From NCBI GenBank assembly GCA_013115135.1, contig JABANP010000011.1:295304-359303 (forward strand): a stretch of DNA of 64,000 bases, read 5' to 3'. The notes under the pieces were generated by a model. The model was not told the origin of the DNA. It searched no databases and saw nothing but the letters and a program-made list of their open reading frames with translations. Shown piece after piece: positions 32,384 to 42,810 of this stretch; positions within the stretch are counted from its first letter, which is position 1; each line of letters starts with the position of its first letter. A program made the translations under genes and the position numbers. Source of the DNA: Perkinsus olseni (Eukaryota > Perkinsozoa > Perkinsida > Perkinsidae).

Positions 32384-32824
32384 ATGGCAAGTAGCAGCAG
32401 CAGCAGTAGAAGTAGTGGACCCAAGTTCGCGCTGGACGGCTGTGATTTCATAAGGAATATGATATGTGAATCGGGCTTCCTGGGGATAATGGGATACGCT
32501 GTAATAAGCGAGGGCTTGCTGGAGTTCACCAGCGTCGACTATACCGAACATCATTCTCAGACCTACTTCGGTCTCCTGGAGTCATCGGACATGAAGGAAG
32601 AGGACGTCATTAAAGCTGTCCGCAGCCATTGGCTGGAATATGATGTTAAACCCAGCCGTAAGGGATTGATGAAGTCGTTTTCACTTGTTTCATACGGCCG
32701 TCGCTGCTGCTCAGTGAGCAATGTTCTCATGCGTAGCCTTCCTCGGCTTTGGTGGAACCACTATTCCTTGCGTGCTAATAGTTCTACTCGTGGACGTCGA
32801 GGATGCAAACATTTGAAGTGCTGA
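32384..32824 (+). CDS. hypothetical protein
   Basis: A 146-residue frame from the ATG at 32384. It begins with a serine run (MASSSSSSRSSGPK), then a hydrophobic stretch (MICESGFLGIMGYAVISEGL), an acidic helix (ESSDMKEEDVIKAVRSHWLE) and a basic Cys-containing end. No family is recognised. A tRNA-like T-arm sequence lies about 60 bp upstream (32308-32332). The frame could be a first exon. Confidence 0.35.
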   Translation: MASSSSSSRSSGPKFALDGCDFIRNMICESGFLGIMGYAVISEGLLEFTSVDYTEHHSQTYFGLLESSDMKEEDVIKAVRSHWLEYDVKPSRKGLMKSFSLVSYGRRCCSVSNVLMRSLPRLWWNHYSLRANSSTRGRRGCKHLKC

Positions 32825-32970
32825 ACGATTCTCTGTGATTCGCTCAGTGACGCCCTCCCACGGTCCATGTCCGTACGTCAGCCTCCCTCGTTGGAATTAG
32901 CGTGACTTAAACAGTAGCGTGGTGAAACCCATCGGCCGATGTCTATCCATTCCCTTGGTGGACGCAAACT

Positions 32971-33574
32971 ATGATGCCTCGGAACATCATGACTGCGTCA
33001 GGTGGCATACTGGACGAGCTGTTCTCATTGGAGGTGGACGGGACCGTTGCGCAAAACATTGACACGAAGGATAAGGTAGTAGTGACTCGCGCCTCGGCAT
33101 CTCGCTCTTCACGCCTCGCCGTGGACTATGCGCTTTTTATACATTTTCGTTCCGCTGCAAGCGAATCTTACGTGGCACTATCGACGCCTCCTGCGGTCTC
33201 GTATCTGCCACTCGTCGACCGTAGCGCTTCCGCTATCACCCGTGGCATCGTCTTGTCTCGAATGTCGTGCTTGTGGGTCCTCCATGTGATGAGGATTGCC
33301 TCAGATTATCCCGCTGGCGCGAGACCCCGAATACAGAGGGGCCAGTGACGAGGAGTCAGGTGAAAAGGGAGCCGTCAACGACAACGGTGAGCATTGGTAC
33401 CGCCACTCAGCTCACGCTGAGGACGACTCTCAACTCAGTATCGCCGTTCAAGTCGGGTCGCGCACGCCCCGGCTGGAACTGCTTCAAGCGGTACGAAGAC
33501 AAGCGGGCGAGGGAAATCATCCCGGCCCAGCTCCGGCCCGTCTCCGCGACCTGCTAAAAGGGGAAAGACGGTAG
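32971..33574 (+). other. possible coding exons, unidentified
   Basis: An ATG-starting frame at 32971 (MMPRNIMTASGGILDELFSL) runs to 33348. A second open frame, DPEYRGASDEESGEKGAVND to LLQAVRRQAGEGNH, continues to 33574. The second has a plausible acidic coding composition. No domain is seen, and no single splice joins the two convincingly. Confidence 0.25.
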
Positions 33575-33842
33575 GCCCGTCTATAGCACTATCTGACACA
33601 ATTGACGTGATCTCCATCATGATGGCCATTGTGAAGTGTACCCCTTCCTCAGAGTCGACGATAGCAGCGTCACCGCAGCCCCCACCAGGCCTCGTACCAT
33701 TCTACCATTCCTTGTCACCACTTGGCGGCTTGTCGTTGAGTCACGGTTAATATGTGGGACTCGCATAATGGTGGATGTCTCTGGACCGCGATACCTTTCC
33801 CAGCCGAGCTTGTTTCTGGGTGAGGTTCGTTTTTGGGTACAC

Positions 33843-34941
33843 ATGCCAAAGAAAGGCGGCAAGGGAAAGAAGGGCAAGAAGAAGGCTGATGCGCCGATAG
33901 GGGTAGTAGTTCTTTGGTCTTATCCTAGTGTCCATTGTTGTATGGGTTTATCAACTCGGTGCAGTTGTGAGTCTGCGAGCGGAGGACTTTTCTCCCTCTT
34001 CGACGTCAGCTTATTATTCCGGGAAAGGCGGAAGCCGGAGAGATCCTTTCGATTGACAGGTGCCAATACCACCACCTGCCCTGTTCGAATACCTGCAGAG
34101 AGAGTATGAGTCGATGGAGAAGGTGGAGCTTCGAGCTCCCTCGGCGGGTCGGGGACGGTGTTGTCCCTAGGAGCTCCTTAACAAGTCTGTGGAAGCGGAT
34201 GAGATAAGTAAACGAACGAGAGAGGACCGACTGGCAATGAAGGAGATGGAGAAGGAATTCTCGAGTGAGCTCCCCGCATCATCAGCCGCCGCCTTGGGCA
34301 AGCTCACACATGCCTGCCGAGAATTCGGGGTATCATGAGTAGGGCTGACGAGGCCATGCTAGATTATCCATACTGTTTTCTCAGCGACGCGTAGCACGGA
34401 GTTGAGCATCTGTGGAGCACCTCAGCCTCTCAGGACTCAGCACGCCACTTTCGCCATCACATCTGATGTCGCCCGGGAATATAAAGGGTCCCAAGAAGGT
34501 TTTATTTTCGAGATCAATAGGCTGGAGACCTTCCTTACCGAACAAGTGGGGATCTCTGAGCTCACGGCGCACCGCAGTTGATTTCATGGAGCCCATGGCA
34601 GCAGTGGATGAGGCTGTCGTGATGAGGTGTTGTGTAGAAAGAAGAGTTGGATATCTGCACACATGAATGCCAAGAGATGGTACGAGAAAACGAGGATGTG
34701 GTCGCCGTGAAGGATGCAGCAATCGACGAACTCAGACAAAGGTGACCAGCGTCAATACCATTTTCAATGAGTGAGCGTTAGGATGGATAACATGGCAAAC
34801 GAGTTCGCTGATATGATGTCCGAGACTCTCACGACTCTACGGCGGCAGTTGGATGCTACTGTGGCGGAATTCAATCAGGCGAAGTCCGAGGACATCGGCG
34901 AGTCTAAGGCTCAGAGTAAACACCTGGGAAAACAGCGTTAG
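33843..34941 (+). CDS. dynein regulatory complex subunit 12-like (CCDC153) coiled-coil protein
   Basis: The ATG at 33843 starts a very basic N-terminus (MPKKGGKGKKGKKKADAP), as in DRC12/CCDC153. Downstream exons, each after an AG acceptor, encode PPPALFEYLQREYESMEKVE (from about 34061), ELLNKSVEADEISKRTREDR through MKEMEKEFSSELP (about 34170-34290), EELDICTHECQEMVRENEDV and AVKDAAIDELRQ (about 34640-34740). The end is MANEFADMMSETLTTLRRQL then a short tail ending GKQR near 34941. The last block aligns in character with the conserved DRC12 segment 'MEAKYEEILHDSL..LL.KLR'. The nexin-dynein regulatory complex coordinates axonemal beating, so the organism should have a flagellated stage. Family assignment rests on order and pattern, without alignment. 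Confidence 0.58.
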
Positions 34942-34999
34942 AAACGCCTCCTAGTGGTTGTGCGAAGAATCACTTCTGCGAGCAGGGTCGCGCAGTCTT

Positions 35000-35740
35000 T
35001 CTCCGGCTCTACGCAGCCGATGTGACCGAGCCATTGATGATCGATCAGTGATGAAGTGGCGCTGCTCGCTGCAGTTCTTCACGCGCATTAAAATCAGCTC
35101 GTCGGCCTCATAGCTCTTGCCTCAGATGATACGTTATACTTGGCGAAGCTCGAAGAGTTCAACATTGAGCAATTCGAATGATCAATCCGGTGTTGATCAT
35201 GGTCTCATTCTGCTGCTTAAGTATTGTGTTGATTTAGTATGCATGGGATGATTTCCAAGCTCTGCTGAGTTGTGTACGACAACTGTAGCATGAGAATGCA
35301 AACACGTGCCGCGCGAACGACTCGCTACACGCATAACGTGGGACATCATAACTAAGTGTCTCTCCACCAATAACGTGGGACATCATAACTAAGTGTCTCT
35401 CCAGTGGTGGAGAGTCTCCACCATTCTTCATTTGTCTTTGTGTATTCCCACGCCAAGCGAGCACTGACGATCTGGTAGCGTGCCAAAACCGGTCAGAGTT
35501 GACACCGTGACGTTATGACCTCCATCTAACAATACCCCCAATTAACCTCACATATCTAACTCAACACCGTCGTTGTTGAGATAGCGATAGCACCTGTACG
35601 CACTATCATATTCTTTGATCAATACTCATAGCCGTCTCATTTGAAATCAATTTGGAATAACAATTCTAGCCAATAGCTGATGTAAGTACAGAAGAAAGGA
35701 GCGAGACAGATGCGATCAACAACTTCTAAATCATACTAAT
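35000..35740. other. intergenic, with one 37-bp tandem duplication
   Basis: No supported gene. It contains a 37-bp-period direct repeat at 35333-35404. Confidence 0.5.
35333..35404. repeat. 37-bp tandem duplication
   Basis: Two copies of the unit starting ATAACGTGGGACATCATAAC and ending GTCTCTCCA, at 35333-35367 and 35370-35404, essentially identical. The following bases (GGTGGAGAG) are complementary to the unit end, so a small hairpin is possible. Confidence 0.85.
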
Positions 35741-35742
35741 AA

Positions 35743-36790
35743 CTAACATCTCGTTATGGTAGTGCTGAAGACATTAACTAGCTCGACGTAGACACCTTCA
35801 TCAGTATAGACAGCATACAAGCTAGAGTCCAACTGTTGGAGCAACGTCGCCAAATCCTCATCCGGATTGGTGAACACAATCTCAAAACCGTCCAGGTAGT
35901 ATTCCGCGGTGAAAGTCTCACCAGCAACGAAGAGAGTAACCGCACCAGAAACCTCCGGTGTCACCTTGATGGGACCAAGGGGAGTCTCACCGCACCAGTC
36001 ACCGGCCAGATCTTCGTTAGTAGGCAGGTTAGTCGGGACAACCGTGGTCTCAGGCAGGTTAGTCGGGACGACCGAGGTCTCAGGCAGGTTAGTCGGGACG
36101 ACCGAGGTCTCAGGCAGGTTAGTCGGGACGACCGAGGTCTCAGGCAGGTTAGTCGGGACGACCGAGGTCTCAGGCAGGTTAGTCGGGACGGCCGTGGTCT
36201 CAGGCAGGTTAGTCGGGACGACCGAGGTCTCAGGCAGGTTAGTCGGGACGACCGAGGTCTCAGGCAGGTTAGTCGGGACGACCGAGGTCTCAGGCAGGTT
36301 AGTCGGGACGACCGAGGTCTCAGGCAGGTTAGTCGGGACGACCGTGGCCATTTCGCACAGGTAGGGCTCACCTACACACTCCTCGTCAGTCGGGTTGAAG
36401 CACAGACTCCCGTCATCCTTGACGATAATACCAAAGCAAACTGCAGGGCTCTGCCACGACTTACAATAAGTACCCCACTTCGAGTCCTTGCAACCGTCGA
36501 TACCATTGCAAACATCCTCGCATGTAGTCACCGGATATTCAGCACATTGGACCGGCTCCAACACCGAGTCGTCACAATCGGTAGCATCACTACCGGGCTG
36601 ATAGCACTTGGAGTCTCCCTTATGGTAGAGGCCAAAGCAAAGGCCGTTGTCTTTACAGTATGACTGATCACAGCCAGCGGTCTGGGAGCACACCTTCACA
36701 GTAGTCACCGGTAGGCATGGTGTCCTCCGATGATATAGCAGAGCCTCCAGAAACGAGTTCGAGGATGACAGCAGCAATAGCAACACGCAT
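35743..36790 (-). pseudogene. secreted Cys-rich / 10-residue-repeat protein, paralog 1 (5' frameshift)
   Basis: The ATG at 36790 opens a signal peptide (MRVAIAAVILELVSGGSA) and SSEDTMPTGDYCE, parallel to paralog 2. The frame then breaks: paralog 1 has two bases fewer between TGACTACTG and CAGACCGCTGG (about 36683-36700), so the signal peptide is out of frame with the rest. From about 36690 the body is open: QTAGCDQSYCKDNGLCFGLY, a second Cys block with YCKSWQSPAVCFG, eleven 10-residue repeats (VVPTNLPETS type), and a C-terminal domain starting LAGDWCGETPLGP and ending at 35743. An upstream frame continuous with the body has no ATG. This copy is therefore broken unless rescued by an unseen splice or a sequencing error. 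Confidence 0.72.
36040..36352. repeat. 30-bp coding minisatellite, 11 units
   Basis: Units of GGCAGGTTAGTCGGGACGAC plus CGAGGTCTCA repeat head to tail with a few third-base changes. The unit is a multiple of three, so every frame free of stops stays open: both strands show long artificial frames here. Confidence 0.9.
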
Positions 36791-36822
36791 CTGGGAGGGA
36801 GGGTGGAAAGATGAAACTGCAA

Positions 36823-37970
36823 AATAAAATTAGAATTACCAGTCTCCCAACTCTGACGAAGACTTGAATAACCCGGGGATGACCGAAGAACCTGCTAGCA
36901 GTTCTCTACGCTAGACTAGCTTGCATCACCCGATCAACACAGCGCTTCAGAGAACGCACGCATCTGCAGACCGTTCGGAAGAAGACAAACAGGTCTCCGA
37001 GAAGCAGGGTGTAGAAGGGTCGTTCGCAGATCCCTCAAATTGAGCTCGAGGAAGAAGGCAACCCTGGTGAGCAATGGTCGCGCGCACTTATTGCCGGTAT
37101 TCTCGTCGGTGAACCGTCCACGCGGATAGGTGGGAGCCTGCAGGAGTGGTCGGCTTGAACCCACACAGAGAGCACATAGGGGGAACAGACCCCCCGGCGG
37201 CTCATTCACAGCGCTAAGGGATGTACATCTCAGATCACTTCTGAGGCAGTGAGACACCTTGGAAGTTCCACTGGTGATGATCTAAGTTCCCTCCTGTCAG
37301 CAGAGGCTGATGTCGAAGGGTTTCTCCGGAACGCAGTAGCAGCGAGTTTCGCAGCTGTCCGAGTTGTATTGAGTATCTCGCTTATTGCAGGTTGATTAAT
37401 AGTAGGAGATTGTCGGAATTGTATTCCATCTGCCTGCACAGGAGCCGCATTGTCTTTGCGGATAATGTCACGTCTCCCGTTCGGTCCTCCAACCACCAGG
37501 GGTTCTATAGAGAGCAAATGGGCTTTAATTATCGATACTCACTGAATCGGCTCGAGTGGCCCAGAGACATGTGTCTCTCTCTGATGACACGTTACACTTG
37601 GGAAAGCGAAAGGAGCTTACCAGTGAGTGAACAAAATGAGATATCCGATCATGAGAAATTGATCATTGTTTCGTTTGAATGTTCGTTACGAACTTCCACG
37701 CCGCCGCTCTCTTGTGACACTCGTGACCGCGACTACGCCCACATACGGATCTTTCGAACGGCGAGCTACGTCGTGACAGTAATTGAGCGGAGCAAGGGAG
37801 AGTATCTCACGCATAACTACTCATGCAACACAAATCGATCGACGAAATGAAAAACTCAACTTCCGTCAAATTGCTCACATTTGATTTGCAAGGCGACCGT
37901 CTTCTGACATATTGGTCTCGGACAGACGACATTCAAAACACTCTTTCGAGTTCACGCGCAATAATATGAA
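36823..37970. other. intergenic between the two repeat-protein paralogs
   Basis: Weak minus-strand coding-like stretches (about 36934-37257 and 37230-37517) and a plus-strand open frame (37392-37850) occur. None has a domain or a consistent start. No repeat-protein sequence extends into it. The TAGACTAGCTTGCAT word near 36911 recurs near 39095 upstream of paralog 2, so the duplication included the promoter region. Confidence 0.4.
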
Positions 37971-37974
37971 GTAA

Positions 37975-38964
37975 CTAACATCTCGTTATAGTAGTGCTGA
38001 AGACATTAACTAGCTCGACGTAGACACCTTCATCAGTATAGACAGCATACAAGCTAGAGTCCAACTGTTGGAGCAACGTCGCCAAATCCTCATCCGGATT
38101 GGTGAACACAATCTCAAAACCATCCAGGTAGTATTCCGCGGTGAAAGTCTCACCAGCGACGAAGAGAGTAACCGCACCAGAAACCTCCGGTGTCACCTTG
38201 ATGGGACCAAGGGGAGTCTCACCGCACCAGTCACCGGCCAGATCTTCGTTAGTAGGGAGGTTAGTCGGGACGACCGTGGTCTCAGGCAGGTTAGTCGGGA
38301 CGACCGAGGTCTCAGGCAGGTTAGTCGGAACAACCGAGGTCTCAGGCAGGTTAGTCGGAACAACCGAGGTCTCAGGCAGGTTAGTCGGAACAACCGAGGT
38401 CTCAGGCAGGTTAGTCGGGACGACCGTGGTCTCAGGCAGGTTAGTCGGAACAACCGAGGTCTCAGGCAGGTTAGTCGGAACAACCGAGGTCTCAGGCAGG
38501 TTAGTCGGGACGACCGTGGCCATTTCGCACAGGTAGGGCTCACCTACACACTCCTCGTCAGTCGGGTTGAAGCACAGACTCCCGTCATCCTTGACGATAA
38601 TACCGAAGCAAACTGCAGGGCTCTGCCACGACTTACAATAAGTACCCCACTTCGAGTCCTTGCAACCGTCGATACCATTGCAAACATCCTCGCATGTAGT
38701 CACCGGATATTCAGCACATTGGACCGGCTCCAACACCGAGTCGTCACAATCGGTAGCATCACTACCGGGCTGATAGCACTTGGAGTCTCCCTTATGGTAG
38801 AGGCCAAAGCAGAGGCCGTTGTCTTTACAGTATGACTGATCACAGCCAGCGGTCTGAGTGCACATCTCCTCGCAGTAGTCACCGGTGGGCATAGTGTCTT
38901 CTGAGACTGTAGTGCCGAAGCCGACAACAACCTCGAAGATGGCTGCAGCAAGAGCAACGCGCAT
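37975..38964 (-). CDS. secreted Cys-rich / 10-residue-repeat protein, paralog 2 (intact)
   Basis: A 329-residue frame from the ATG at 38964; the ATG was chosen because MRVALAAAIFEVVVGFG is a good signal peptide. It is followed by TMPTGDYCEEMCTQTAGC and a Cys-rich module (SYCKDNGLCFGLYHKGDSKC), then a second similar module (CEDVCNGIDGCKDSKWGTYC, QSPAVCFG). Nine tandem 10-residue units (VVPTNLPETS/T) form a Pro/Thr-rich stalk likely to be O-glycosylated. The C-terminal domain (LAGDWCGETPLGPIKVTPEV to NVFSTTITRC) is nearly identical to that of paralog 1. The paralogs differ mainly in repeat number and the N-terminus. The domain plan (Cys modules, stalk, small beta-rich domain) fits a cell-surface or secreted protein; function is unknown. 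Confidence 0.85.
   Translation of the reverse strand: MRVALAAAIFEVVVGFGTTVSEDTMPTGDYCEEMCTQTAGCDQSYCKDNGLCFGLYHKGDSKCYQPGSDATDCDDSVLEPVQCAEYPVTTCEDVCNGIDGCKDSKWGTYCKSWQSPAVCFGIIVKDDGSLCFNPTDEECVGEPYLCEMATVVPTNLPETSVVPTNLPETSVVPTNLPETTVVPTNLPETSVVPTNLPETSVVPTNLPETSVVPTNLPETSVVPTNLPETTVVPTNLPTNEDLAGDWCGETPLGPIKVTPEVSGAVTLFVAGETFTAEYYLDGFEIVFTNPDEDLATLLQQLDSSLYAVYTDEGVYVELVNVFSTTITRC
38258..38518. repeat. 30-bp coding minisatellite, 9 units
   Basis: Same 30-bp unit as at 36040-36352, with two sub-variants (GGGACGACC and GGAACAACC) in blocks, which points to local unit duplication after the paralogs separated. Confidence 0.9.
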
Positions 38965-38999
38965 AGGAGATGCCGGAAAAGAATACAAGAAACTGCAGA

Positions 39000-40330
39000 G
39001 TCAAACTCGAAATTCTTGATTGAAATTCAAACTGATATCTCACATTCTATCACATTGGCAGAGCCACCAAATAAAGCACTAGCCAGACCACGCTAGACTA
39101 GCTTGCATGACGTCATTCACACAGTGTTTCACAAAGCACGTCTCTCGCAAACGATCGACATGGTACACAAGAAGCTTATTGAGTATTCATGCCCTCAATG
39201 GATTGCACAGATCGAATCAAACTTAAAGTCGTAGTCTACGACTCGTAGAGATGCTGCCAGCTCTCAGTCACTACTTTCATCGATGAATTCAGCACGGGAT
39301 GGTAGATCGAATGCAGGAGGAGGCTACATAAGTGGCACTGGGCTACAAAAAGATGGTATGTCACAACAGTGCCCTGTACATTGACTCAATTCCATTTCGT
39401 TGTTACTTTTTTTGCAATGAGGACTCACGACTACGCGCGCTCCGTTATCCTGGAGTGGTCGCAGGGTTGTGCAACTCACTTTCCGAGCATCTTCGAGCCG
39501 CAGCTCGAGTGAATAGTGGAGGCGAATTCGACAGTAGTAAGCCTCATGAAACACGACGCAACGGAGTCCCAATCGAGCTTCATTGCGATCATGGTCGCAC
39601 CGACATCATACTTATCGGAAATTGAGTTCAGCACGTCAAATAACGAGCATGCAGTCGCCCACCATCACATGAGTATCCTCTAAACGAGGATGAGTGGCTG
39701 AAGCTATTCAAGTAACTGGGCTGAGTAACTGGCCGATGAATCACCTGCATGGGTCGACAACCCCAGCGGGGTTTCTCAAGCATTGACCCCCCTCCGTGCT
39801 CTGCACTAGGATGACTCAGCAGAAAATGCTCGTAGTATTTCCATACGCCGGTGATGATTCAGAGCCGTCATGAATAGCACTTGCGAGTGCAACCGTTTGA
39901 CAGCACCATAATTCGCGCTTCCCGTGAGGGCGTTCTGGAGTCTCTCACCATCTAATAGCTGATGTTGATCTTTGTATTGACCAACAAAGGCTACCTCAAG
40001 ACGATGACTAGAAGCATACACGTAAGAGGAACAAATCAACCTCATTCAGATTCGAGCGATACACAGTTCGTCGATGGTGTTGAAATACTGATAAGACTAG
40101 TTCGAAAAAAGATCACACACAAATAATAATGAGACTCGTGGCTAACTACGTGGCGATCGTGACAAGCAAATCAACTTCATTTCCCCACTCTCCACCACCC
40201 AATCATGGAATCCACAAAACGCAATGTCAGTGCGGAACTGCATACATGCGTAGTGAATTCGTTAAGAGTCTAGAATCATTCAACAAACACCCGTAGAACA
40301 AACAATCATTCAAGCACCGTAAAGTCCGAG
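39000..40330. other. intergenic, nothing convincing
   Basis: Promoter-side sequence of paralog 2 up to about 39120 resembles the region upstream of paralog 1. The remainder has only short unsupported frames on both strands. Confidence 0.45.
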
Positions 40331-40332
40331 GT

Positions 40333-42392
40333 TCACGGTGTGGCTGCAAGAAAAGGTTGCCGAAGCAATCCAGAGCAAGTGGCTCGTTCCGAAGGCTCAT
40401 ACTTCAGGCACGCGGAAAGAAACTCGATGAGCTGAGGGGATGCACTTTCGGGCGAGGGAACAGTTTTCGAGCTGAGGATCTTGTAGATGGCCATAACCGG
40501 ATTCTCAAGTTTCCCTGGCATGAAGCACTGAGACAGCAAGCAGCTCTCCCTATCGTTCTCTCTACCCCATGGATGAGTTCCTGTGGCCATTTCAATGACT
40601 ACGATACCGAAGCTCCAAATATCTGCTGAAATCGAATAGCCCTTACTGTCCTGAGCGAATCAAGCAGCAAACATGGATTTGCAACGATCTACAGATGTAG
40701 ACGAACTCACCCCGGCGGAGATGACCTCGGGGGCCATCCAGGGGATCGAACCAGAGAGCTGCGTCATAACAACGCCTAGGAGCAAGAATATCAATGATGT
40801 TGAACACACTCGGTGTCCTACTTGAACCGATCTGGCGACTCGAACCGAAATCGCCGAGCTTGACAGTACCGTAGGCATCAAGCAGCAAGTTGTCACACTT
40901 GAGATCACGATGAGAGACCTAAATGATTATGTTCATTCACAATTGCGCCAAAAATCTCACGGATCTCTTGTGAAGATACTCCAAACCAGAGAGGATCTGC
41001 ACCGAGTAGCTGGCTATCTGAGGCTCTTCAAAGGAGCCGAAATCACTGAGGGCGGATTTTACGCTACCGCCCGACATGTATTCAGTGAAGACCTGCAGAT
41101 GATGCGAGATGATGGCGACCCGATGGAATGGATCATTACAAGAAGCCGCCCCATGGTGCACCGATGCTGGAGGAGTCTATGATGCATAGCTGGGTCCCGC
41201 GGCAAAGGATCCCATTCAACGTTTGGGGGTATGAACTCGTGGCCGATATATCTGTCCAAACAGTTATCTGCGGCGAGGCTGAGCTGGTCTCATAGACGCC
41301 CCCACCGGATGATGTTTGGATGCTCCAACTGTTGCAAGATGTCCATCTCATTGGCCAACTGCTTGGCTGCAACTTCACTCGCCTTGTCGCCGTCCTCGTA
41401 CGAGACGACCTTGACGGCTATGAACTCGCCTGCAAAGGGGGCATTCTCGGCTAAGGATGTAGAAAGGAAGGTCACCAGTTTGTTTGCACTTGGCCTTGAA
41501 GACATCACCGAAACTACCGCTACCAATCAGGTTTCCAAAATCAACATCCGCCGATGCCAACGCTGAACGAGGGTAACGGGAATACGTTACATCACGGATG
41601 GCCAGCTTACTTTCAGGGAGAGGAGTATGAGCCTCAATGAAGCATGCTGCCTGAAAGAAATCTACTAGAGCTTTGACAGTGGTAAGTGGAGAGCCCAACC
41701 CTGCTATTCCGCCTAGGCCTGGAGGATGATGATCCTGGTTCAATCAGTGAACCCCTAGCATCGATGAGATCACAGCAAGCAGCACACTACCAAGCCTACC
41801 TTCTCGGGCGGGGAAAAGACTCGGACTTCGCAGGGCTCCCGCTGACTGTAGCAGCAGCGCAACCGTTCGATTCGCCATTATTGGCCGCGCTAGCAATCAC
41901 GGGACTCTTGGTCGTGGTAGATACCTCAGCCGTGGGGTCAGCAACTTCATCACCATTTAAATCGTCCGTGACGATAAGCCGCATCTGCGATAAGGATAAT
42001 GCATAACGAGAAGTAGCATGCTGTACATTGCCGTTGGCCACGGAATCGGTTAATCGTTGAAGAGCACCCGGTACACGGCGACGAGGAGGTACGGGCTTGG
42101 AGAACAGGCTCGGGTTCCTTGATCCAAGCGACGTTGTGCCACCTAAGAAAACCAAACGAATGCAGCACTTCAAGATAGAGGGAGTTGAACAATGAGATTT
42201 GAGGTTGAACGAAAGACCCTTTATTCTGCCGACCCGTGAAGCTCCTGGTTCGCCCGAGGGGAAAGAGCTGGCCGTCTTCATCATCTCCGGGGAAATCCGC
42301 AGCCGATGAAGACGCCGAGAAACATCGAGAGCGGTTCTGAAAGAGGGACAGAGTAAACAGAAGAATGCGTCGGGTGAACGATCATCGACCAT
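40333..42392 (-). CDS. STE11/MAPKKK-like serine/threonine protein kinase
   Basis: A multi-exon minus-strand gene whose first exon starts at the ATG at 42392 (MVDDRSPDAFFCLLCP) and encodes a roughly 200-residue disordered N-terminus. Kinase signatures follow in order: GNLIGSGSFGDVFKAKC (glycine loop, about 41500-41560), GEFIAVKVV (ATP lysine, about 41410), NEMDILQQLEHPNIIRW (helix C, about 41310-41360), FTEYMSGGSVKSALSDFG and YSVQILSGLEYLH (about 40990-41090), VSHRDLKCDNLLLD (catalytic loop, about 40880-40915), VKLGDFGSSRQ (about 40835-40865), GSIPWMAPEVISAG (about 40710-40745), ADIWSFGIVVIEMATGTHPW and a final ENPVMAIYKILSS...PSERAT. All catalytic residues are present. The closest pattern is the MAPKKK group, which phosphorylates MAPKKs; substrate and pathway are not inferable. 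At least six introns. Confidence 0.88.
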
Positions 42393-42810
42393 TTTCACCA
42401 CTAGCTTACATATTCGGTGTAAGACCTATTCCGCATGCCTCCGACCCAGGATGCTCGTCTTTGGCCATCAGGACCTGAATGGGTTTCTGTTTCACTCGCT
42501 AAACCAACCATCACTCACTTATAGGCGGTCTCACGCCTAAATATGCTGAACGACTAAGAGATCCTCGACGGCTACAACCTCTACTGCCACTGGTGGAGCA
42601 TGCACCAGCACTGTTGACGCGTTGGGGCGGACCAGACATGCTAGAGGCCATCACGTGGCCCACTGCTTCGGCCGCGTCGAACTGATCGAGGCGAGCCACA
42701 TGGTTCGGAAGCACCCACCTGCGTACGGATGATTACAAAATCTTGCAGAGTTACACCGCGACCAGGACCTAATCGTTCACCCTCGGTCACACTCTTCATC
42801 ATCGAACCCA

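Noticed and set aside
35333..35404. Possible CRISPR-like array
   Set aside because: Only two abutting units with no spacers; eukaryotic context.
35836..36663. Long plus-strand frame of QVSRDDRGLR-type repeats opposite paralog 1
   Set aside because: It is the antisense shadow of the 30-bp minisatellite; it has no signal peptide, and the equivalent frame in paralog 2 changes sequence at positions silent for the minus-strand protein.
37392..37850. 152-residue plus-strand frame between the repeat-protein paralogs
   Set aside because: No domain, no signal peptide, and composition is unlike neighbouring genes.
40730..40760. GGTTCGATCCC B-box-like sequence on the minus strand
   Set aside because: It is kinase coding sequence (SGSIPWMAPEV), not a tRNA-like element.
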